Shown here piece after piece: positions 36,527 to 64,000 of a DNA stretch of 64,000 bases. Made by a program: the position numbers and the translations under genes. This DNA is from Acanthamoeba sp. SK_2022b. Its lineage: Eukaryota > Discosea > Longamoebia > Acanthamoebidae. The notes beneath the pieces are model-generated. The model saw nothing but the letters and a program-made list of their open reading frames with translations. It had not been told where the DNA came from and did not search any database. Position 1 is the first letter of the stretch, and the number at the start of each line of letters is the position of its first letter. The stretch covers positions 124,001-188,000 of the forward strand of contig JANDJZ010000022.1 in assembly GCA_027943245.1 (NCBI GenBank). The letters run 5' to 3'.

Positions 36527-37854
36527 ATGGCGCCGGTTGTGCAGTACATACGCGAGTGTGTGGCCGGGCCAGGTATTGCCCCCCCCCCTCTCCCTTTCTC
36601 CGTTCGTATACTCATGCGCCATGCACAGGAGTGCAGACGGCCCGCTACCACATCTACGACGGCTGTGCATGCGCCCACAACTGTCTCGACGTGGCGCACG
36701 AACAAGATGACCATGAGGTCTTGTCTGGCCCACGGAAGAAGAAGAGGCGAACAACAGAAGAAGAAGAAGACGACGACGAAGGCCAGCAGCAGGTGGAGGA
36801 GGCGGAGCAGGGAGAGGAGCCACTTACGCAGACACCGAGTAGCTGCTGCGCGTGCCTGGCGCAAACGGGCGGCGACCGTTGGCCGTACGATCCGCGCTCC
36901 CACCGCCTCCCGCCCGACTTCTTCCCCGAGCCGCACGCGATCGTCACCGCCACCTCCACTACCGCCACCACCGCCGTCGACACAAACGCACGAGGCAGCG
37001 GGGAGGCGCAGGGCGTCGACGACGATCGCCGGCGGACGGAGCGGCCCTTGTTCGAGTGCCACAGCAAGTGCGCCTGCGGCGTCGGTTGCCCGTCGCGGGT
37101 CGTCCAGAAAGGTGTCTCTCCCTCGCCTTTCCCCTTTCCCCACAGTGGGATTGGTTGGATTGGTTGCTGACATTGCGCCCGCGAGGCAGGGATCGCGCTG
37201 CCGCTGGAGGTGTTTGCGCACGCGAGCAAGGGCTGGGCCGTGCGCGTCCTGAGCGATGTCGAGCAGGGCCAGTTCGTGAGCGAGTACGCGGGCGAGGTGA
37301 TCGCCACGGAGGAGGCGCAGAGGCGATGGCGCGACGAGTACGACCGAGCGGGGCTCAACTACCTGCTCGTCGTGCGCGAGTTCATGTACGCGTAGCCCTT
37401 CCTGTTGCTTGGCGCGGTGGCGTGTGCGTGCGCGGGTTCGGCTCTCATGTCAGTGCGCACGCAGCCCGGCGCGGGGAGCGACGCTGCGCACAAACATCGA
37501 CGGCACGCGATTGGGCAACGTCTCGCGTTTCTTCAACCATTCGTGCGACCCCAACATGACGCTCTTCCTCGTCCGCGTGGGCTCGCTCATCCCTCGGTGC
37601 GAGCTTTGCTGTTTACGATTTTATATTTTATTTATTTTATTTAATTTTTACTTTGTTTTAATTCTCTTGCCCTGCGCAGAGTGGCGTTCTTTGCATGTCG
37701 CGACGTGCAGGCTGGAGAGGAGCTGACGTTCGACTACGGCCATGGCGAGGGTGATCACCCTACGGGATCGACAAACTCAGCTTTGCAGAGGCGACAGTGC
37801 CGCTGCGGCTCGGTTAACTGCCGCGGCTTCCTTCCTTTTGATCCCTTGGCATGA
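36527..37854 (+). CDS. SET-domain histone lysine methyltransferase, SETMAR-like
   Basis: Pre-SET, SET and post-SET arrangement closest to the SETMAR/SUV39 group, which methylate histone H3 lysines. Seen: pre-SET Cys pairs DGCACAHNC, SSCCACL and FECHSKCACGVGCPSRVVQKG; SET core KGWAVRVLSDVEQGQFVSEY, YAGEVIATEEAQRRW; catalytic NHSCDPN; LTFDYGHG; post-SET zinc site RQCRCGSVNCRGFLPFDP. A roughly 110-residue charged and Thr-rich insertion interrupts the pre-SET. ATG at 36527 (MAPVVQYIREC); first intron after GPG; a join TTCAT|gtacgcg to cacgcag|CCCGG restores REFIPARGATLRTNIDG; stop TGA at 37852-37854. Four or five short introns. Confidence 0.87.
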
Positions 37855-37925
37855 TCCCACAAGAAACTCTTGCATGAAAAATGTGACGAACAAAAATAAC
37901 GTGATTGGCAAATTTTTATCAAGCA

Positions 37926-37997
37926 AGGCCTGTGGCCCAATGGAAAGGCGTCTGACTACGAATCAGGAGATTCTGGGTTCGACCCCCAGCAGGCCTG
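37926..37997 (+). tRNA. tRNA-Arg (anticodon ACG)
   Basis: Third identical copy, on the plus strand. Its 5' flank GCAAATTTTTATCAAGCAA is identical to that of the 28326 copy, and the trailer CTGTAGCTTCTCTTTTTT again ends in a T run. Confidence 0.95.
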
Positions 37998-38159
37998 TAG
38001 CTTCTCTTTTTTCGCCTCTTTGTCTCAGAGTACCACGAATAGACGAAGTGGGTCCACCGTTGGGCTGTATATGGCCCATTGAAACTTTTCTGCACTCTCA
38101 TTGGGTGCTTTAATCTATGCCTTCTTGTCGCTCACACCTCCCAAAATGCGGAAACGGTG

Positions 38160-41511
<3,352 letters not shown>

Positions 41512-41683
41512 GGACACCAAGCTGATTGTTTGATAGTGTTCTTCGGAGTAATTGGCGGACGAAATTGCATCGCCCAACCAACCTCTGTGTGTGGCATGTT
41601 GTAAGATTGACGCGACTGGCTTACAAAGGGGGCGTTTGATTCGTGGGACTAAATTATATTGCTTTGTTTTTCTTTCCTCTTGT

Positions 41684-43087
41684 TCAGTAAGTTTCGTAAG
41701 ACTGGCCTCGGCCGAAGAGGCCCATGGTCTTGCGGTAGGAGAACAAGCAGCCGTCCTTGACGAGGCCCGGCAGCGACACCCAGAAGGCGTACTGCGGGAT
41801 CTGGTTCTCGATGCCCTCCTCCTTTCGGTACCACTTGTTGAACGCGAACCCCGCCGCAAAGTAGACGATCGTCACCGAGAACAAACTGGGCCGTTGTGAC
41901 ATCAAGGGCACAAAGGCGTGGCGAGAAGATAAGAGCAGTGATAACGGATTGGGTGGAAGGCAGAGAAGAAAAATAAATAAAGAACGAAAAGCGATGAGAG
42001 AGGAGAAAGAAGAGGGACATACACGATGATGAAGATCCAACCACCGGCCAGCCCGCCGTCGTCATCACCGCCGCCTCCGCCGCCTCCGCCACCACCGCCG
42101 CCGCCGCCGCTCTTGGCCGGGCAGGCGTAGACCGACTTCCAGTCGAAGAAGAAGTTGTTGAAGGTGGGCTCTGCGCCGCTCGGGCCCTGAGATAACAACG
42201 GGGTCGGCCGAAGACGATCGATGAGCATCCCGCGCGTGGTGCTTTGCATGGGGAAGGGCCAACGTACGGGCACCATGCGGCCCACCGAAGTGAAGCTGGG
42301 GTCGCAGATGAAGTCGATGGTGGTCGTGGCCTTTGCGCCGGTGCTCGCGCTGGACGTGAACACGACACGGAAGCCCTGCAAGCACTGGTCAGGCTACTTT
42401 ACGCCCATGCCGCCACCGCCACCAGGCTGGATGCAAGCGCGTGAGCGAAACGCCAAACGAACCTGTTCGTTTCCAGCACGCGGGGACGCGCTCCATTGGG
42501 CCGTGGTAAAGTCGCCCAGCGCCCAGCCGCCTTACATACGCCATAGTGTCGCATTGAGGAAAGGGCGGTGAGAAGAGAGAAGAGAGAAAAGAGAAGACCA
42601 CGAAAGCGGCGGAGGAGCGAAGTACCGGACGACGAGCCGACGATCCTCTGGCACAGGGCGATGTTCTGGGCAGTTCCGCACTGGAAGGGAGAGCGCAGAT
42701 TTGGGGTAAGAAGCAAGTTTTTTTTGGGGGGGAGACTGCCGGAGCCGGAGAAAGAGAGCGAAAGGGTAGAGAGGGAAGAGGGTCGGCGGGCGGCGTACGG
42801 GAGTGGTCGTGCAGGGAGTGTAGCTCACCACATAAGAATCCCACGTCGTGCTCTGATGAATTTGATTAATAGGGAATTTAAAAAAAATAGAAAAAAAGAT
42901 TAGTTATTGCGGGGGGGGGCAAAGAACGAAGGGAGAGGAAGAGGGGAAAAACCTGCGGATAGGAGCGGAGGGAAGAGATGTCGTAGCTACGTCCATTGAT
43001 GGTATTCTGGCACACCGACTGGCCCGCAGTAAGAGAAGCGAACCAAAACAGGAGGGCGGTGACGAAGGTCAAGTGCCGGGCTTTCAT
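41684..43087 (-). CDS. MRH-domain membrane protein, mannose-6-phosphate-receptor/ATG27-like
   Basis: Start is the complement of 43085-43087: signal peptide MKARHLTFVTALLFWFASLTAG, then QSVCQNTINGRSYDISSLR, the typical first strand of MRH (mannose-6-phosphate receptor homology) domains. Later exons give WDSYVVSYTPC, CGTAQNIALCQRI, GFRVVFTSSASTGAKATTTI and FICDPSFTSVG, with the Cys spacing of the fold. After a glycine/aspartate-rich spacer comes one transmembrane span (GWIFIIV joined to LFSVTIVYFAAGFAFNKWY). The cytoplasmic tail is FWVSLPGLVKDGCLF ending QSYETY, a pattern seen in protist cation-independent-receptor-like proteins; the aromatic end may be a sorting signal. Stop TGA at the complement of 41684-41686. 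Role inferred: lysosomal-enzyme sorting or autophagy-related trafficking. Confidence 0.75.
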
Positions 43088-43456
43088 CTTTGCTGCGGGA
43101 GAACGAAAGAGAAAGTGCTTGGCCAAACAAGAAACAAGGGGGACGCGACTTACGGAAAGAGGAAGAGAGGACTCCCAGCCCCACGAACAATGGCGAATTG
43201 CCCGGACGATAGGGAAGATATTTCCCGACCATTGGCGGCCCTGCTGCCCTAGTCCGCCTATCTCAAACCTTTCACATTTTTCAATCAGCGAAATATTAGT
43301 TCCTGGTCTGAAAACGTTTTTATATTGCCACTACTTGGGTCTCCAGGATACAAGGCTCTTAAGATACCTAACTGCGCACCACAAGCTCAAAAACAGCCAA
43401 CGCAGCGTGTTATATTCTTTTTTTTAACTGGAACACAAGAGACTCACACGCCCACC
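43088..43456. promoter_or_regulatory. Divergent promoter region of MRH and cyclin genes
   Basis: 369 bases between divergent start codons; no recognised element or reading frame. Confidence 0.4.
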
Positions 43457-46198
43457 ATGTCGTTGCCGCCCTGCCCACATCGTGTATACCCACCAAGCGA
43501 GCCAGGCACCTCGCACCTTGATATTGAAAGATTTCTCCCTTCCCCGGAGAATGCATGCCGGGTTGAAGTCGACTTTCAAGCTCTGCAGTTTCCAGAGTCT
43601 GCGCAGTGCCCTTCTTATTGTAGGCTCTCCACTCTCCTCCGTTTTTTTTCACGCTGCAAACAGCCCCTCCCCTCTTCTTGTTCAGTCACCAGGGCTCCCA
43701 ACAGCGCCTATGCGCACATTCCCGCACACCTCTCCACCGACTTTTGTCTCACAGGGCCTGCCGACATAGCTCCCGTCATCCAAAGCGGGTCGACCCCATC
43801 AGAGAACCCCGAGACAGGTAGGTGAACTTGTATCACTTTGTCTTTGTTGTGTGGTCGAATGTCACCTTACACTAACCTCTACACAAACACAATACAGACA
43901 CACAAACACAATTCTTTCCAGACCGACTCTACTACATCGCAAACGGAAAGGCCGTATGCAAGTTCTGTGGCAAAAACTTCCAAACATCCCAAGCCGCCGG
44001 GAGTCACGTCAAGACGTGCCAGAAAGCAACGACTTCGTCATCATCGACACCATCAACCCTCGCCTCAGTATCACCTCCTACATCATCCGATCGCAAGCGG
44101 AAGCGGGTCAGCACGTCCCCCTCCCCATCCTCCTCCTCATCCTCCACCTACGTTTCTGTCCTCCATGGCCAGTACGCTCCATTGCCCACCCAACCTTCCA
44201 TCGGCCAGCACGGCCCACCATCGACTGGCCTGTGCGTGCCCAGCCTGGGCGAGGCGAGAGACCAGCTGCCGCGTCTGGATCAGTGCAGGGAGAGAGATCC
44301 TTGGCGACTCCGCTTCTACGCCATCCCCGGTTCGTTGGAAGGCTTCGACTGTATTCGAGCCGAGTTTCGGTGCACCGACGCGTCGGCCGTGGTCCAGCTT
44401 CGGGAGGCCATACGGTTACCCTACGCCGACCACTACACCCTAACCTGCCCTCGACCCGAGGAGTTTGGCCTGTCGCACGGCCAGGCCGACGTCAAGCTTC
44501 ACGTGACGCTTCTCCACCCGACGGGACTGCCCTTGCTTGTCGACGCGGTCTACTTTGTGCCTTTGGATTTCCCAGGTATGCCCTTTTGCGTAATAATTGT
44601 GTTTTTATTTTATTTTATTTATTTTATTTGTTTTGTTTTACATTCTTTTTAAGACTTCTCTTTCGATATATGGACGCCCTCACCCCATTCCTCCTCTTCT
44701 CAGCCACGATCAGGGCACAGGGCGAAGACCCGGCCGACCCATCCTCGCCGCCAGCAGACGGGAGCCCTTTTGTGGGGTCAACCGACGTTTCGAATCCTGC
44801 CGACGAGGAGGAGACACGATCGGAGCCATCATCGCCAGAAACAGACGACGACGCCTACGAGCCGAACGGTCAGAACGACCAGGTCGACGAGAACAACGAA
44901 AGCGAGGAACGCGACGAGATGGCAAAGGTGGAGGAGATGAAAGAGAGCGAAGAAAGGGAGGGAGCGGAAGAGAGTGACGAGAAGGAGAAGAACGAAAGAG
45001 GCGAGAAGAGCGAAGGTAATGACGAAAAGAGCGAACAGAATCTCGAGAATGCTGAGAGCGACGAGAGTGACCGCGCAGGTGTGATTGGATGGCTCCGAGA
45101 TGACCATTATGGAACCGCCAGTACAATGAGCCGATTCAGCGCCGGTGCTCACTTGGACTGGGATGCCGCGCTAGCCGTGATGAAAGAGAGGGAGCGAGCG
45201 CTGCCACCCAAAGATTTCGCTCAAGTCTACACGAGCCAGCGCTCTATGCTCGTCTCGTGGATGATGGAAGTGGCAAACGACCTGGAACTCGAGCCCACCA
45301 CCCTCCACCTCGGCGTGGCCCTTCTCGATACCTTGGTGGCCCGGTTGGGTGACCAGGTCATCAATCTTACACGCTTCCAGCTCCTGGCCGCGACCTGCAT
45401 TCTCACCGCCGGTACGGCCAGAGATGACTTGTTTGTTTGGTTTCTTATTTTTTTATCTATTCATTATTTTGTCTTGGGAACAACATTGTTTTTTTAAAAA
45501 ATGAAAATATTATTATGTCAAGTTTTATCTGATATGAATGGTTTTGGTTCGTGAAACACAGCCAAGGTGGAGGAAAACAAGGCCCGCGTGCCCTCGGTGT
45601 CTGAACTCTGCCAGCGCTGCCAAGCCCAATGGGAACCACGTCTAATGGTGAGGATGGAGAGCTTGCTTCTCGACCTGCTCGACTGGGACGTGCGGCTACC
45701 AACCGCAAGGCACTTCCTCGACCTGTTCGGGTGCCTTGGCGCCTTATCGCCCTACGACGACTCGGCCTACGCCACGGCTCCATCACACAAGCGGTCCTCC
45801 CTGAAAGAGTCGGTTCATGGGCTCCTGGACCTTAGTTTGCGCGGTACGCCACAGGTTGTTCTGTCTCTTGCGCCACTCGAGTCTCACCCACACACACGTC
45901 GTACACAACACACGCACACGCACAACCTTTTACAGACAACGAGGTATGCAACTATCGGCCATCTGTGGTGGCTGCTGCCGCTCTCGCCTTGACACGGCGC
46001 GAGCTCAATCTGGAGCCCACCTGGTCCAAACAGTTGGAAGAGATTACAGACATCGAACTCGAGATGTTGAGAGACTGCGCGGATAGGCTAGCCTATATAC
46101 GGCGGTACCTCTCCCCTGCGCTTCGCCGCTGTCTGCTGATGCAGCTCACGCCGCCGCACGAGGTCCACAACCAAGACCCAACAGCCACCGATTATTAA
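43457..46198 (+). CDS. Cyclin-domain protein with N-terminal C2HC zinc finger
   Basis: ATG at 43457 (MSLPPCPHRVYPPS). After one or two introns, the exon at about 43921 gives a zinc finger AVCKFCGKNFQTSQAAGSHV then KTC (Cys-x2-Cys-x12-His-x3-Cys), followed by a Ser/Pro-rich and Lys/Arg-rich linker, an unassigned beta-rich region (about 44300-44575), and a long Glu/Asp/Ser-rich segment (about 44700-45075). The cyclin box starts at about 45220: RSMLVSWMMEVANDLELEP, ALLDTLVARLGDQVINLTRF, LLAATCILTAAKVEE. The second cyclin fold ends with RRYLSPALRRCLL. Stop TAA 46196-46198. The Lys and Glu usual for CDK binding are present in the AAKVEE region, so it may bind a CDK. The box is closest to mitotic-type cyclins; the subtype is not clear. 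Confidence 0.75.
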
Positions 46199-46338
46199 AA
46201 AAATCGGAGACTCAAACCAATGAATAAAATTTATTATTATTATTTTTTTTTTAGATTTTTTAGGTCGGAAAATATGCGACAAAAATTGTTATTCACACTC
46301 GACTCGTCTACTACAACGCCGCCGAGGCGGTGTTAGGA

Positions 46339-62121
<15,783 letters not shown>

Positions 62122-62510
62122 CCCTCCTCGTCCACCAAGGTGGGATTATTGTTATTTAATTTTTTTTCTCGAGTTTGCCGCGTCTTCTTTTCCTATCTGT
62201 CCACCCGTGCAAACCTCCACCCGCTGCGTCCTTCTCTGTAGCAGCAAGATTAACGTGTAATTATTTCTGTGGGACCAACTCCGCTTATTACTAGGTTATT
62301 TAATGATTCTTGAAATTTCTAAAATAATAATTCATCCAGTGGAAATAAAAATAACAAAGAAAAACAACGATAAATCCTGAACAATCGCACACGCCAGAGC
62401 AACGGCGGTTGCCGTTTCCTCCACTCCAACCCGAGCATAAAGACCACAGGAGCTGACCAAACGGTATATACCATCAGGAGAGAGACACGACACCCACCCA
62501 ACTCGAATAC
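62122..62510. promoter_or_regulatory. Divergent promoter region of giant kinase and malate synthase genes
   Basis: 389 bases between divergent ATGs. A TATATA at 62465-62470 lies 41 bases before the malate synthase ATG and could be its TATA box. Confidence 0.45.
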
Positions 62511-63342
62511 ATGTCGGCTGTAGCACCAGAGGTCAGCGAGGGACCGATACCCGCGTTTGATGAATACGTGCCGCCTGCGTTCGTAGCGGCGCTGCGGAGC
62601 CACCCGTCTATGGTGACAGCGCCGGGCGTGGAAGGTCTGCAGCTGGCCACGCCTCCCGCCGAGTTCGCGGATTTGCTGTCACCCCAGGCCCTCAATTTCG
62701 CGGTCGGGCTCTACCGCCGATCGCTCACCTTCCAGCATGCCCTCCAGCCGGCCCTGGCTCACCGGAAGATGAAGCGGCAGTGCCTTAATCACGCCGCTAC
62801 TGCTCTCGCCGAGTCAGCATCGCAACACAAAAATCAGGTTAAAAATGCTTTTGTTTTTCGTTGTATTTTATTTTTCCTCTATATATATTGATTTTATTCT
62901 TGCTATTTTTTGATTTGCTATTTTACTATGATTTAATAGTGAGCCAACAAAACAGGGCAAGGTGGCTCTACAAGACGTGCGTCTGGAGGACGGCACGGTG
63001 GCGCTGGGCTACCGGCCCGACACCAAGGGACTGCGCGAGGACGCGTCGTGGCGTGTGGCCCCCATCCCGCCCTCCTTCGCGCGCTTCCACGACACCATCA
63101 CCGCCCCGCCTGCCGCCCTGCCCATCGCCAAGGCGCTCGCATGCGGCGTGCACTTCCTCATGGTCGACTTTGAGGACTCGTCCACCGTGGCCCTGGAGAG
63201 CCTGCTGGCCGGTCTCCACGCCTGCACCCTGGCCAACCGTCGCCAGCTGGTCGTGAGCAGCCCCAAGGGTAGGGCGAGCCCCCCCCCCGCAGTCGACCGA
63301 ACGTGCGTTGTGCGTGCTCTCCCTACTGACAGTAGCACTGTT

Positions 63343-63408
<66 letters not shown>

Positions 63409-64000
63409 TACACGCACAGGCAAGCGATTCGCCATCACTGATGAGGAGGAGAAGCGCAAGCCCATGGCCGAGATGCTGCTGCGCTTTGAGGGCCTCCATC
63501 TCCCCAACGCCCACTTCCTGGTCGACGGCTTCCCCATGCCGGCCCACATCGTCACCATCGCGCTCTACCTGTACCACAACTGGCAGCCGCTCCAGGTATC
63601 GCATCATCGCCATCTTCATGCTCTGCTTCATTAACACAACATCAAACACACAACACATCGCAGCGCATTGGCAAGACGCCCGCGTTCTACATACCGAAGC
63701 TGGAGACCTTCGAGGAGGCGGCCTACCTGGCGGAGCTCTTCAGAGCGGCCGAGGAGCAGCTGGCGGCCGAATCGCGCGGCGCCTACAAGACGGGCTCCCT
63801 GCGCTGTCTGGCCATCATCGAGAACGTGTTCGCGGCCTACCAGAAGGAGGAGATCCTGTTCGCCCTGCGCGATTACATCGTGGGCCTCAACTGCGGCTGG
63901 CACGACTACATGGCCTCCATCGGCGCCGTCCATCAGAACCTGCCCTCCTTCACCATGGCCCCCAAGTCCAACCTCAGGTGCGCGGCAAGCGTCTTCGTTC
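62511..64000 (+). CDS. Malate synthase-like protein (3' partial)
   Basis: Malate synthase condenses glyoxylate with acetyl-CoA in the glyoxylate bypass. ATG at 62511 (MSAVAPEVSEGPIPAFDEYV). Seen: LLSPQALNFAVGLYRRSL, the Mg-binding region FLMVDFEDSSTVALESLLAG, KTPAFYIPKLETFEEAAYL, then SLRCLAIIENVFAAYQKEEI, LFALRDYIVGLNCGWHDYMA, matching the family's IET.PAAFEMDEILYELRDH.GLNCGRWDY. In that last motif the usual GRWDY is GWHDY, so the enzyme is divergent. Introns: one AT-rich at about 62837-62956, one with (GT)n at about 63268-63420, and one at about 63595-63660. The gene runs off the window at a donor-like site near 63977, so the C-terminal catalytic domain is missing here. Confidence 0.78.
63347..63406 (+). 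repeat. (GT)n microsatellite
   Basis: Intron of the malate-synthase-like gene. Confidence 0.9.

Overview
The window is eukaryotic protist nuclear DNA. Its short GT-AG introns, GC- and CpG-rich coding exons, AT-rich or (CA)n/(GT)n-filled introns, nuclear-type tRNAs (one with an intron) and gene content (Rab2, Arf, TM9SF nonaspanin, SETMAR-like methyltransferase, F-box/ankyrin proteins with GCPW-type repeats) fit an amoebozoan, most plausibly Acanthamoeba or a close relative. That assignment is inference; no species marker gene is present.

Layout, left to right. 1-7702 (-): multi-exon gene with a RanBP2 zinc finger, F-box, propeller-like region and helical region, 3' end off the window. 8088-9982 (+): EEP-family nuclease/phosphatase. 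10122-13268 (+): fusion of a UBE2Q-like E2 fold lacking its cysteine, a UFD1 domain and TRAF/PRLI-factor-K-type zinc fingers. 13752-14124 (-): 69-residue protein. 14304-15741 (-): zinc alcohol dehydrogenase with a probable mitochondrial presequence. 15961-17640: CpG-depleted island. 17933-20852 (+): tandem Rab2 pair, first copy decayed. 21154-22891 (+): F-box/ankyrin protein. 22979-26474 (+): class 3 lipase. 26914-28014 (+): Arf GTPase. 28326-29104: tRNA-Arg, Tyr, Phe. 29277-30757 (-): CBS protein. 31254-33827 (+): TM9SF. 34372-36290: tRNA-Arg, a CpG-depleted PIF/Harbinger-like remnant, tRNA-Glu. 36527-37854 (+): SET methyltransferase, then tRNA-Arg. 38160-41511 (-): beta-helix membrane protein. 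41684-43087 (-): MRH/ATG27-like receptor. 43457-46198 (+): cyclin with a zinc finger. 46339-62121 (-): a gene of nearly 16 kb joining helical regions, a tandem protein repeat, a protein kinase domain and a dead dual-specificity-phosphatase domain. 62511-64000 (+): malate-synthase-like gene, 3' partial.

The most unusual items are: (1) the kinase/pseudophosphatase gene with about nine copies of an IPGLKL...TKDGSAAVGKG unit, each in its own exon; (2) the pseudo-E2/UFD1/zinc-finger fusion; (3) two islands of about 1.6 kb almost free of CpG in otherwise CpG-rich DNA, one carrying a decayed DDE transposase between inverted repeats, which suggests past cytosine methylation of mobile DNA.

Exon boundaries were inferred by eye from GT-AG sites, reading frame and family conservation. 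Gene ends marked by start and stop codons are firm where stated; internal splice sites of the longest genes are approximate.
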